A stretch of DNA of 20,008 nt from JBKECY01 sp047975025. Its GTDB lineage: Bacteria > Bacillota > Clostridia > Lachnospirales > Lachnospiraceae. A program made the translations under genes and the position numbers. A model generated the notes under the pieces. That model was not told the origin of the DNA. It saw only the letters and a program-made list of their open reading frames with translations, and made no database searches. The stretch lies in assembly GCA_047975025.1 (NCBI GenBank), contig JBKECY010000028.1:1-20008 (forward strand), in the 5' to 3' direction. This document shows, piece after piece, positions 1 to 7,051 of the stretch; the stretch's first letter is position 1; every line of letters begins with the position of its first letter.

Positions 1-346
1 TTGACGATGATTTGCTCCGTTGTGTACCTTGCTTTTCCCATTTTTGTACTGCTCCTTTTTGTTAGTTTATCATATCAAAACTAACTCTTCCACTGGTACA
101 AAGATCGGGGGGCACTCCAAAAACACAACACTTGCCGGAGCCGCGATGTCGGTCATGGTACTGCAGACAACAATGATCTCTAGGTATGGAGAAGATTATG
201 CGCTTAGTAGAACTATGAATATGATTACAGGTGCGATTGTGTGTGTATTCTGCGTAGGAATGGCGGTCTTTATGATTGTCTGGTCAACCTGCAAGCTCAA
301 GAAACTAAATGAACAGAAAAAAGTGCAAGCAGAAACAGCCCCTTAA
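1..346 (+). pseudogene. 3' part of a small membrane protein gene, probably frameshifted
   Basis: The frame ending at the TAA at 344-346 codes for a hydrophobic N-terminal stretch, a polar middle and a strong transmembrane helix (about bases 215-290), followed by a basic and polar tail. In this frame there are stops at 2-4 and 8-10, and the only early start is a TTG at 20 with no ribosome binding site. Frame 1 upstream is open and also encodes a hydrophobic helix (ICSVVYLAFPIFVLLLF). Removing one T from the T-run at 56-60 would join the two frames into one continuous protein. I therefore read this as the end of a larger membrane protein gene broken by a one-base shift, or a sequencing error. 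I do not recognise the family. Confidence 0.4.
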
Positions 347-358
347 GAGGCTGTTTTT
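333..358 (+). terminator. Intrinsic terminator of the first gene
   Basis: AAACAGCC (333-340) pairs with GGCTGTTT (349-356) around an 8-nt loop, with a short T tract. The stop codon of the upstream reading frame lies in the loop, so the terminator overlaps the gene end. Confidence 0.7.
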
Positions 359-362
359 GCAT

Positions 363-494
363 TTATGAAAGCCGTTTCGACATATAGTAGCTGGTATGCC
401 CCATAGGATAATTCTCTAGTGTGCCAAAAACCTCATAACCATTTTTCTCATAAAGTCCTCTGGCCTGCAAGTCAAAAGTATCTAAATGTGCCAC
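363..494 (-). pseudogene. C-terminal remnant of a GNAT N-acetyltransferase
   Basis: Read on the minus strand, about 43 codons ending at the TAA at 363-365 give AHLDTFDLQARGLYEKNGY followed by EVFGTLENYP, GHTSYYM and a KRL tail. This is the typical last helix and strands of small GNAT acetyltransferases, where the Tyr/Asn-Gly-Tyr stretch closes the acetyl-CoA fold. Everything before it (the N-terminal ~100 residues and the acetyl-CoA binding motif) is missing. The sequence upstream turns into AT-rich, non-homologous codons at about 495. It is a decayed fragment, not a working gene. A short open frame extends to a Met codon at 546-548 but has no credible ribosome binding site. Confidence 0.7.
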
Positions 495-601
495 ATTAAA
501 AAAGGCAAATATTGAATTCAAGCAAATTATTTCAGAAAAAATACGCAAAAAGGGGTAATATCATACACAATAAGTCTAGAAAATTCATAAGTGACGCACA
601 A

Positions 602-630
602 TTGTTTTTGAAAGCTGGCAATGCTACTAT
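602..630 (+). promoter_or_regulatory. Weak candidate promoter for the UroD-like/flavoprotein unit
   Basis: TTGTTT (602-607), a 17-nt spacer and TACTAT (625-630) sit about 45 nt upstream of the first start codon. Both boxes deviate from consensus, so this is tentative. The rest of 549-660 shows nothing else that I can interpret. Confidence 0.25.
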
Positions 631-674
631 GGAAGTAACCACAATACAAGATTCAAGAACGTAGGAGGTGTTCT

Positions 675-1931
675 ATGAGTACTAGGGAGGAGCGAAATAT
701 GATGCAGATGCAAAAGACCTTTGTCCTGCCCAGAGTGATGCGGTTTGCAGGGACGCAGAACTGGCCGGCACCGGTCCCGACATTTGCACAGGTCAATGAG
801 TTTATTCCACAAACATGCAGGCTGCCCTATGATTATCTATTCAGAGATAATGGCAGGGCAATGGCCGAGTGTACTCTTTTGGTATGGGAGTATACCGGTC
901 TTGACATGATTGGAGCTAACCATGATTTTTACAATTTTGAAGCTGAATCAATTGGGGCGAAGATCAATTTTTACAAAAGCCACATACCTGATGTAAATCG
1001 TAATGATTTTCTGATTAAGAGCAGCAAGGATCTGGACAAAATCAAATTTTTAGGACTTGATAGCGGAAGATATCGGTATTTAATTGAATATTGCCATGCC
1101 TATACTTCCTATGTAGGACTTGACACCTTTCCTAGTTTTTGTGCACCCTGGAGTCTTGCATGTAACTTGTATGGACTGGAAAATCTTTTAATTGAAACGC
1201 AGGTCGATCCTGCTTTTGTACACGAGCTTTTGCAGCGCATAGTGTACGATCTGCAAGGTCCGATGCTAAAAGCGATGGCGGCAGAGATTCTGGGGTTTAA
1301 TGCGATTTCAGTTGCAGATGCATGGACGAGTCCTCCTATGGTATCGCTGGATATACTGCATGAATACACTGTCCCCTATACTCTAAAGCTTCCGGAAGCG
1401 ATGGGGCAGGATGTACCGGTGAATAACTCAGGAATCTGGGGTTCATCATGCTTTGATGATACAGAAAGACGTGATGATTTTATGCGGTGTGTATTAGAAA
1501 TGGGGCAGTATGTGGCTGCATTTGATCCGGACCAGGACAAGGTAGGTATTCAATATTACAGAGATTTTGCTGACAAAATGAAGGCACCTTTGCTGCTTGG
1601 ATTTTCAACTTCACTGTTACAAGATGCAGACATAGTTACTATTGTTGAGCGGACAAAACGTTATACGCTTAAAGGGAAGAGCGGAAATACTTCGTTATTA
1701 TTCTTCTACAATCATTTCGCCCCGCAGACACCAATCGATCATATCCGGGCTTCCATTGCTGCCGTGCATACCTATGGAGTACCGGAGGCAACAGTGGAAA
1801 CGCCTTTTGCGGCACCTGAAACCGCGGAGAGTTTTGAAGAGTTTCTGAGAAACAAAATTGAAAACAATGTTGAGGGATATACGTTTCACTGGCTCGAGAA
1901 GTCAGAGTATTCCCACCTGATGAAAGGATGA
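675..1931 (+). CDS. UroD/MtaA-like methyltransferase-family protein
   Basis: The 418-residue product has the fold signature of the uroporphyrinogen decarboxylase/methylcobamide methyltransferase family (COG0407-like). Examples are the conserved ISVADAWTSPP loop (about 211-221), a DVPVNNSGIWG strand-loop (246-256), AFDPDQD (282-288) and a C-terminal TPIDHIRASIAAVHTYG helix (352-368). Family members such as MtaA and CmuA move methyl groups between corrinoid proteins and thiols or folate, using a zinc held by an H-x-C motif plus a distal Cys. Here the H-x-C position appears to read N250-N-S252, and the distal Cys region reads FFYNHFAP, so the zinc site seems absent. A good RBS (TAGGAGGTG, 662-670) precedes the ATG at 675. 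A second GGGAGGAG precedes an in-frame ATG at 699, giving 410 residues. The stop overlaps the start of the next gene. Function is unknown; it is likely related to methyl or tetrapyrrole-like substrates. Confidence 0.75.
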   Translation: MSTREERNMMQMQKTFVLPRVMRFAGTQNWPAPVPTFAQVNEFIPQTCRLPYDYLFRDNGRAMAECTLLVWEYTGLDMIGANHDFYNFEAESIGAKINFYKSHIPDVNRNDFLIKSSKDLDKIKFLGLDSGRYRYLIEYCHAYTSYVGLDTFPSFCAPWSLACNLYGLENLLIETQVDPAFVHELLQRIVYDLQGPMLKAMAAEILGFNAISVADAWTSPPMVSLDILHEYTVPYTLKLPEAMGQDVPVNNSGIWGSSCFDDTERRDDFMRCVLEMGQYVAAFDPDQDKVGIQYYRDFADKMKAPLLLGFSTSLLQDADIVTIVERTKRYTLKGKSGNTSLLFFYNHFAPQTPIDHIRASIAAVHTYGVPEATVETPFAAPETAESFEEFLRNKIENNVEGYTFHWLEKSEYSHLMKG

Positions 1932-1936
1932 TGCGT

Positions 1937-3961
1937 ATGTATGATACACTTTTTTCGCCAATCAAAATAGGTGGTATTGAAGTTAGAAACCGAATTGCCA
2001 TGATGCCCATGGGGGTGTTCTCACCACGTCTTATGGGGAGTGACGGTGCCTATACAAAGGAGGGGGCTGACTATTATATCGAGAGAGCCAAGGGTGGCAC
2101 AGGTCTGATTATCACAGGATTGGTTCCCATTGTACCTAATCCGGTATTCTATATTTTGGGTGCCCCACAAAGCTATGTTGAAAAAACAAAATATCTGACA
2201 GAGGGTATCCATGCACAGGATTCCAAGGTGTTCATTCAGCTGACCGCACTTACCGGCCGGGCGGGTCATGGAGGCGAGTTCCCGGCACCTTCGGAACTGC
2301 CCAATGTATGGGACCCCACGATTAAGAGTCGTATGATTACAAAAGATGAAATACAACTTTATATTAAAAATTTTGCCAAAGGAGCGGCCCTTGTCAAGGA
2401 AGCCGGTGGGGATGGTGTCGAAATTCACGCAGTACATGAGGGGTACCTACTGGATCAGTTCGTAATTGCCTGTATGAATACCAGAACAGATGAGTATGGA
2501 GGCAGTCTTGAGAACCGACTTAGATTTCCGGTAGAAATAGTACAAGTCATAAAAGCGGAATGTGGTAATGATTTCCCCGTGTCGCTGCGGTATAGTGTAC
2601 GAAGTTATATCAAAGACTTTAACCGCGGTGCCCTTCCCGGAGAAAAGTTCGAGGAAATGGGGCGTGATCTTGCAGAAAGTCTCCTCATTGCCAGGAAACT
2701 GGAGGAAGCCGGTTATGATCTGCTTAACTGTGACAATGGCTCCTATGATTCATGGTATTGGTCACATCCCCCAATGTACATGCCGAAAGCCTGTAATCTG
2801 GAAGATGTGGCAGCTATAAAAGAAGCAGTCAGCATACCGGTTGTCTGCGCAGGCCGTTTTGACAATCCTAAACTTGCGGATGACAGTATCACCGCAGGAA
2901 AGATGGATATGCTGGGTATGGGCAGACCCTTGCTGGCAGACCCTGAGATAGCGAATAAGTTCAAGGAAGGGAAACTCGAAGAGATCCGACCCTGCATTTC
3001 CTGTCATCAAGGCTGTCTGGGGCGTATCTTCCAGGGACTCGATATCTCATGTGCAGTCAATCCTGCCTGCGGCAGGGAGAACAGTTATCGTATTTCCCCG
3101 GCGGAGAAACAGAAGAAAATAATGATTGTTGGTGGAGGTCTGGGTGGAATGGAAGCAGCCAGAGTCTGTGCGCTTCGCGGACATGAGGTAGATCTTTTTG
3201 AAAAAAGCGGCCAGCTGGGGGGAATCTTTGTTGCAGCCTCTGCACCTGAATTTAAGGGGGATGACAAGCATCTTCTCATGTGGTACAAGAATCAGATGGC
3301 AGAGCTGCCGATCAACGTAAAAATGAATACCGAGGTTACGAAAGAAATGGCAGCAAGTGGCGCATATGATGAGATCTTTGTGGCCACAGGGGCTCATGAA
3401 CGACATCTTATGATTCCGGGGCTTAATGCAACCAATACGACCTATGCTGTGGATACACTGCTGCGCGCAGAATTGAAGGGTGAGAACATATTGATTATCG
3501 GTGGCGGATTGACCGGATGTGAAATGGCTTATGACCTTAGCCGGAAAGGGAAAAAAGTCACAGTCATCGAAATGACGGAGACAATTTTGAATTCATGGGG
3601 ACTGTCAGCTTCCAACTATAATATGCTCATGGACCTTATGGACTATTATAAGGTCAATGTCATTAAGAATGCTGTGGTCGAAGCGTATGCCGATGGTATT
3701 GCAACGGTCAGAGAGACAATTAAGAACTATCCTAATATAGCCAACAGAGCGAAGCTTATGTTCGCGGTGGGGACCAAAGGAATGCCGTCGTATCATAAGA
3801 TTCCGGTGGATCATTTTGTGGTATCCGTAGGTTATACAGGTGACGATGCGCTGTATCAGGAAATCAAAGGGGAGCATGTGTATCTGATTGGAGATGCGAA
3901 ACATCCATCCAATATTCTGGAGGCGATCTGGGGAGCCTATGAGGTTGCGAAGGATCTCTAA
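1937..3961 (+). CDS. Old Yellow Enzyme-family NADH:flavin oxidoreductase (BaiCD/2,4-dienoyl-CoA reductase-like)
   Basis: This is a 674-residue, multidomain flavoprotein. The N-terminal FMN-binding TIM barrel (about 1-340) carries GVEIHAVHEGYLLDQF and NTRTDEYGGSLENR, the spelling seen in the BaiCD-like enoate reductase branch. Next comes a 4Fe-4S motif, C-x2-C-x3-C-x11-C (about residues 353-372). The C-terminal part has two dinucleotide-binding motifs, MIVGGGLGGMEAA (FAD) and LIIGGGLTGCEMA (NAD(P)H). Such enzymes pass electrons from NAD(P)H via FAD, Fe-S and FMN to reduce activated C=C bonds; some relatives act oxidatively on N-methylated amines. An ATG at 1928 overlaps the upstream stop, but the AAAGG at 1924-1928 is too close to it. 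The ATG at 1937 has better spacing and gives the family-typical MYDTLFSPIKIGG start. It is coupled to the UroD-like gene, so the two probably act on the same substrate. Substrate unknown. Confidence 0.85.
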   Translation: MYDTLFSPIKIGGIEVRNRIAMMPMGVFSPRLMGSDGAYTKEGADYYIERAKGGTGLIITGLVPIVPNPVFYILGAPQSYVEKTKYLTEGIHAQDSKVFIQLTALTGRAGHGGEFPAPSELPNVWDPTIKSRMITKDEIQLYIKNFAKGAALVKEAGGDGVEIHAVHEGYLLDQFVIACMNTRTDEYGGSLENRLRFPVEIVQVIKAECGNDFPVSLRYSVRSYIKDFNRGALPGEKFEEMGRDLAESLLIARKLEEAGYDLLNCDNGSYDSWYWSHPPMYMPKACNLEDVAAIKEAVSIPVVCAGRFDNPKLADDSITAGKMDMLGMGRPLLADPEIANKFKEGKLEEIRPCISCHQGCLGRIFQGLDISCAVNPACGRENSYRISPAEKQKKIMIVGGGLGGMEAARVCALRGHEVDLFEKSGQLGGIFVAASAPEFKGDDKHLLMWYKNQMAELPINVKMNTEVTKEMAASGAYDEIFVATGAHERHLMIPGLNATNTTYAVDTLLRAELKGENILIIGGGLTGCEMAYDLSRKGKKVTVIEMTETILNSWGLSASNYNMLMDLMDYYKVNVIKNAVVEAYADGIATVRETIKNYPNIANRAKLMFAVGTKGMPSYHKIPVDHFVVSVGYTGDDALYQEIKGEHVYLIGDAKHPSNILEAIWGAYEVAKDL

Positions 3962-3980
3962 AGAGGAGTGAATAGGGTAT

Positions 3981-4015
3981 AGAAAAAGCAGGCGAAATGC
4001 CTGCTTTTTCTGCAG
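3981..4015. terminator. Bidirectional intrinsic terminator between convergent genes
   Basis: A perfect 13-bp stem, AGAAAAAGCAGGC (3981-3993) and GCCTGCTTTTTCT (3999-4011), closes a GAAAT loop. A-tract and T-tract flanks lie on both sides, so it can stop transcription of both the flavoprotein gene (plus) and the DUF1638 gene (minus). Confidence 0.9.
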
Positions 4016-4023
4016 AAAACTAA

Positions 4024-4698
4024 TTACAGATTTAGTTCTTTGCAAGTACACTCCGCCAATGCCAGCTGCGAATGCGGCGCAACCACAATAAACCGCTCCG
4101 GATCCCAGGTTTGAGAGAGCAGCTCCTGCAGATAACTGATGGTGCCGGACAGCTGCACATAGTTCAACTCCAGCTTCTGGGCAATCTCCTTCGTTTCGGC
4201 AATGGCCTTGCTCATATCAAAGCACCCTGTATCGATCAGCGCCAGATTTTGGTAGTGCTGAAACATGGTATCAAATATTTCCTGCCCCAGTTCCGGGCCA
4301 TATTTCTCCATTGTATATTCATATTCTTTCCAGATATTACGTTCGCCCTCTAGCCAGCCTTCGGTCAGGAAATAAGTGCTGCCGCTGGCTGCCTGCTGCA
4401 TGCGCTGCGTGACAGAGCCGAGCAGCAGTGAGATGCAGTCGTCTACCCGGGGCATGACTAAGGTAAAGTCGTGTGTCCTGATTTCAGCCACAGAATTCCC
4501 GCAGAATCCCATGACAAGCAGTACGGTATCATATCCCCGGCCCTGGTCGAGGGTATTCTGCAAAGTGCTGTGCAGCTTGCGCGGAACATTATGCAGCCCG
4601 GATTCTATCCAGCGAATCTCATGGGAGCAGCCGCTGGCTTTCATCGCAGCAGTTAATTCATTTTCCAAAGTTTTACAGGCAACAATGATGGTATTCAT
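4024..4698 (-). CDS. DUF1638 family protein
   Basis: The 224-residue product has the DUF1638 hallmarks: an N-terminal IIVACKTLENEL, a VMGFCGNSV loop, the VDDCISLLLGS motif (about 85-95), and YFLTEGWLEG (about 109-118), followed by a long helical stretch and a VVAPHS C-terminal strand. The family has no established biochemical function. From memory, members recur beside corrinoid methyltransferase genes in methanogens and anaerobic Firmicutes, which agrees with this location. Conserved-looking Cys residues (in GFCGN, DDC and DTGCFD) could bind a metal or cofactor; that is inference. It is the last gene of the corrinoid-GntR-DUF1638 operon, starting 12 nt after the regulator's stop with an AAAGGAG ribosome binding site. 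No signal peptide or membrane helix is evident, so it is cytoplasmic. Confidence 0.8.
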   Translation of the reverse strand: MNTIIVACKTLENELTAAMKASGCSHEIRWIESGLHNVPRKLHSTLQNTLDQGRGYDTVLLVMGFCGNSVAEIRTHDFTLVMPRVDDCISLLLGSVTQRMQQAASGSTYFLTEGWLEGERNIWKEYEYTMEKYGPELGQEIFDTMFQHYQNLALIDTGCFDMSKAIAETKEIAQKLELNYVQLSGTISYLQELLSQTWDPERFIVVAPHSQLALAECTCKELNL

Positions 4699-4710
4699 TT
4701 AAATCTCCTT

Positions 4711-5424
4711 TTACAGTCGGTGGCCGGACATGCCGTTGAGTTGTCCATAAGGCTGCTTTACATAGAATAGTGCATAGCCGGCAAGTTTGTCATCCTGCTG
4801 GATGAAAGAACGCTCCACGAGAAGCATTGGTTCTCCGAGCGTGCACTGCATAATATCTGTCAAACTTTGGTCTGCCGCAACAGCGGAGACGCGAATGCTG
4901 GTGTATAAGGAATAAGTGTCCATCTTGGGCAGTGTAATATCAGGAAATACGGCATAGTTCAATTCGCTTTCTACCGACGGATAGGAACGCTCATAAGGAA
5001 TATACTTTTTACTGTATGCAATAATGATGCCGTCTGGGTTGATAGTAAGCTGTTCGAATTCAATGACGACCTGTGTTGGTGAGACATCCAGCGCCTTTTG
5101 CACACGCTCATCCGGCAGGACACCATGAATATCCTTGTATTGTGTGGTGCAGCCTTCAAAATATCCTGTGAAATTCATAGTAAAATCACTATGGCGCGGC
5201 GTGCTGACAAAGTATCCGATCTTAGGGCGCGAGTAAATCAGGCCTTCTGACTCCAGTTCCTTTAGACCCTTACGGACAGTTTCCCGGCTGGTATGAAATT
5301 CGGTACAGAGCTGGCTTTCGGATGGCAGCATTTCTCCCGGGAGAAACGTGCCATTGAATATTTTCAAGCGCAGCTGCTTATGTATTGTTGTATAGAGTGG
5401 CTTCTTTTTAGATGTTCTTGGCAT
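4711..5424 (-). CDS. GntR-family transcriptional regulator (HutC subfamily, UTRA domain)
   Basis: This 237-residue protein has an N-terminal winged helix (about 10-76). It contains FLPGEMLPSESQLCTEFHTS, RETVRKGLKELESEGLIYSR and the wing KIGYFV, the standard GntR signature. The rest is a UTRA effector-binding domain (about 90-230) with VIEFEQL, YIPYE and a MLLVERS strand. HutC-type regulators usually repress operons until a small ligand binds the UTRA domain. It lies directly behind a corrinoid protein gene (17-nt overlap) and ahead of DUF1638. A matching operator-like sequence sits in the divergent promoter region, so it most likely controls both divergent operons in response to the methylated substrate. 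Its ribosome binding site (AGAAGAAAAG) is weak, consistent with coupling to the upstream gene and low expression. Confidence 0.9.
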   Translation of the reverse strand: MPRTSKKKPLYTTIHKQLRLKIFNGTFLPGEMLPSESQLCTEFHTSRETVRKGLKELESEGLIYSRPKIGYFVSTPRHSDFTMNFTGYFEGCTTQYKDIHGVLPDERVQKALDVSPTQVVIEFEQLTINPDGIIIAYSKKYIPYERSYPSVESELNYAVFPDITLPKMDTYSLYTSIRVSAVAADQSLTDIMQCTLGEPMLLVERSFIQQDDKLAGYALFYVKQPYGQLNGMSGHRL

Positions 5425-6058
5425 GCTTTTCTTCTATCACTTTCTTGCAAAAGTCCAGGGTATGAAGAGTATCATACCCCCAGTTATCGGCCCCGGTCTG
5501 GATACAAAGCTGTTCACTTGCACATTGGCCGCCTATAAAAATGATGGTATCCTTGCGGGCCGGGGAGGCATTTAATTCCGTCATGATATTGGTTATAGCC
5601 GAAATAGATTCACTTAACAGACCGCTTAACAGTATAATGTCCGGCCGATATGTCTGCAAAGCGTGCACAAAACGCTGCGGTTTTACATCAATTCCCAGGT
5701 CTATGACTTCGAATCGCTCTGAACGAAGCAGACTGACAACGATATCTTTGCCGATATCGTGAATATCTCCCTCCACGACACCGATGACGGCGCGTCCTAT
5801 GGGACTGGGATTTCCTGTCTCGAGAGGCGGAATCAAAAGAGACAGGGCACGCTGGTAAATCATGCCGGATACAATCAGATCTGCGATAAAATATTCGCCG
5901 TCTTCAAAATAGCTGCCGACTTCCTCGGAGCCTTCTGTCAGGCATTTGCGGATTGCCGACTGGGAATAGCCGGATGCCAGCATACGTTGTATATACTTGA
6001 TGACCTTTTCTTCATCAAGCTCTGCCATTGCTTTAGTTAATTCTTTTTGATAGTCCAT
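5408..6058 (-). CDS. Cobalamin-binding corrinoid methyl-carrier protein (first paralogue)
   Basis: The 216-residue protein has the two-domain layout of MtgC/MttC/MtaC-type corrinoid proteins. A helical B12-binding cap (about 1-80, with the family-typical FEDGEYFIADLI at 51-62) is followed by a Rossmann-like B12 domain with D98-I-H100-D-I-G103, where His100 would be the lower cobalt ligand, then SGLLSES and FIGGQC. It carries a methyl group between a substrate methyltransferase and a second methyltransferase. I chose the ATG at 6056-6058 because a GGAG lies 6 nt upstream. An in-frame ATG at 6074-6076 would add six residues but lies only ~10 nt from the predicted transcription start. The 3' end overlaps the GntR start by 17 nt. 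Unlike the other corrinoid gene, it shares an operon with the regulator rather than with the methyltransferases. Confidence 0.9.
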   Translation of the reverse strand: MDYQKELTKAMAELDEEKVIKYIQRMLASGYSQSAIRKCLTEGSEEVGSYFEDGEYFIADLIVSGMIYQRALSLLIPPLETGNPSPIGRAVIGVVEGDIHDIGKDIVVSLLRSERFEVIDLGIDVKPQRFVHALQTYRPDIILLSGLLSESISAITNIMTELNASPARKDTIIFIGGQCASEQLCIQTGADNWGYDTLHTLDFCKKVIEEKHAKNI

Positions 6059-6091
6059 ACAAATCTCCACATACACATATTATATAATTCA

Positions 6092-6097
6092 ATTATA
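6092..6097 (-). promoter_or_regulatory. -10 element of the leftward corrinoid-GntR-DUF1638 promoter
   Basis: On the minus strand the sequence reads TATAAT with a G-rich extension just upstream (TTTTGGTATAAT), about 30 nt before the chosen start codon. No strong -35 box is present at the right spacing; the region upstream is AT-rich. Confidence 0.5.
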
Positions 6098-6148
6098 CCA
6101 AAAAACAGAATAAATAAAAGTACTTTTTGATAAAAAAATAAAAGAGGG

Positions 6149-6178
6149 TTGACGAATAACAGATAAGAAGGCTATACT
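6149..6178 (+). promoter_or_regulatory. Promoter of the methyltransferase/transport operon
   Basis: TTGACG (6149-6154), an 18-nt spacer and TATACT (6173-6178) make a good sigma-A-type promoter. It is followed 32 nt later by a GGGAGG ribosome binding site and then the first start codon of the operon. Confidence 0.75.
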
Positions 6179-6180
6179 AC

Positions 6181-6192
6181 TTGTATAGACAA
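6181..6192. promoter_or_regulatory. Predicted GntR/HutC-type operator
   Basis: TTGTATAGACAA is an imperfect palindrome with TTGT/ACAA arms. It matches the GTNTAGAC-like core known for HutC-subfamily regulators such as PhnF and DasR/YvoA. It sits just after the -10 box, over the expected transcription start, where a bound repressor would block initiation. A wider TTGTAT (6181-6186)/ATACAA (6200-6205) repeat overlaps it. Confidence 0.6.
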
Positions 6193-6226
6193 AGATACCA
6201 TACAAATACGGGAGGTAAATTGAAAA

Positions 6227-7039
6227 GTGATTGTTATAGGAGAAAAGATTAATGGAGCGATCCCCGCTGTCAGAGAGGCGATTGTACAACGGGATGCATC
6301 TGTAATTCGTCAAAGAGCGGTTGCGCAGGCGGATGCAGGTGCCCACTTTATTGATTGCGCACCAAGTACACTGCCGGAACTTGAATACGATGCCATGGTA
6401 TGGATGATTCAGCTGATTCAGGAAGTGACAGACGTCCCGATTTGTATTGACAGTCCGGATGCCAGACTCCTGGCGCGTATCATAGAAGAAAATCATCTGA
6501 AAAAACCGGGCATGGTCAATTCTGTCAGCGAAGAGGGAGAAAAGTGTGAAATTATTTTCCCGCTGATTGCCGGTACACAGTGGAATGTGCTGGGGCTGAC
6601 CTGCGACAAAACCGGGATTCCTTCACAGGTGGAAAAAAAGCTTGAAATAGCGCATAGGATCATTGACAAAGCAGGCAAGCATGGTGTGGCACTTCAGAAC
6701 CTGCATATAGACCCCTGTGTTATGGCGTTATCGACCATGCCGTCCTCCATGCTGGATTTTGAAGAATGTATCCGGGGAATCCATGAATATGCACCAGAAG
6801 TTAAAGTGACGGGGGCCATTTCAAATATCAGCTTTGAGATGCCGGCGAGAAAGTATGTGAATACAAATTGTATGGCATATGCAATTCGGGCAGGACTTGA
6901 CTCGGCTATCATGGATCCATGCAATATAGATATGATGAGTACGATCTATGCATGTGAGGCATTATGCATGTATGATGCGGGAGGAAGAAAATACAACAGG
7001 GCATATCGCAAAGGAATGATTGGTAAAAAGCAGAAATAG
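6227..7039 (+). CDS. Methylcorrinoid:tetrahydrofolate methyltransferase (pterin-binding, MtgA/AcsE-like)
   Basis: This 270-residue enzyme has a pterin-binding TIM barrel like dihydropteroate synthase and AcsE/MetH folate domains. It starts with MIVIGEKINGAIP and then shows HFIDCAPST (about 44-52), PICIDSPD (71-78), LHIDPCVMALST (153-164) and the SNISFEMPARKYVN loop (about 198-211), all typical folate-contact segments. The expected reaction is transfer of a methyl group from a methyl-Co(III) corrinoid protein to tetrahydrofolate. The start is a GTG at 6227 with GGGAGG (6210-6215) upstream; no in-frame ATG fits better. It opens the operon and is followed 12 nt later by a corrinoid protein gene, the arrangement known from glycine betaine demethylation (MtgA with MtgB). 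Regulation is probably by the adjacent GntR protein. Confidence 0.9.
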   Translation: MIVIGEKINGAIPAVREAIVQRDASVIRQRAVAQADAGAHFIDCAPSTLPELEYDAMVWMIQLIQEVTDVPICIDSPDARLLARIIEENHLKKPGMVNSVSEEGEKCEIIFPLIAGTQWNVLGLTCDKTGIPSQVEKKLEIAHRIIDKAGKHGVALQNLHIDPCVMALSTMPSSMLDFEECIRGIHEYAPEVKVTGAISNISFEMPARKYVNTNCMAYAIRAGLDSAIMDPCNIDMMSTIYACEALCMYDAGGRKYNRAYRKGMIGKKQK

Positions 7040-7051
7040 GAGGGATACAGC

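Noticed and set aside
2021..2437. 138-codon open frame on the minus strand inside the flavoprotein gene
   Set aside because: It is antisense to a conserved FMN barrel, has no ribosome binding site or recognisable motif, and is a shadow frame.
3605..4051. 148-codon minus-strand open frame spanning the 3' end of the flavoprotein gene and the terminator
   Set aside because: It runs through the bidirectional terminator and overlaps two well-supported genes; no protein family features.
6089..6496. 135-codon minus-strand open frame across the divergent promoter region
   Set aside because: It covers the promoter, the operator and the start of the pterin methyltransferase gene; the real features explain the sequence better.
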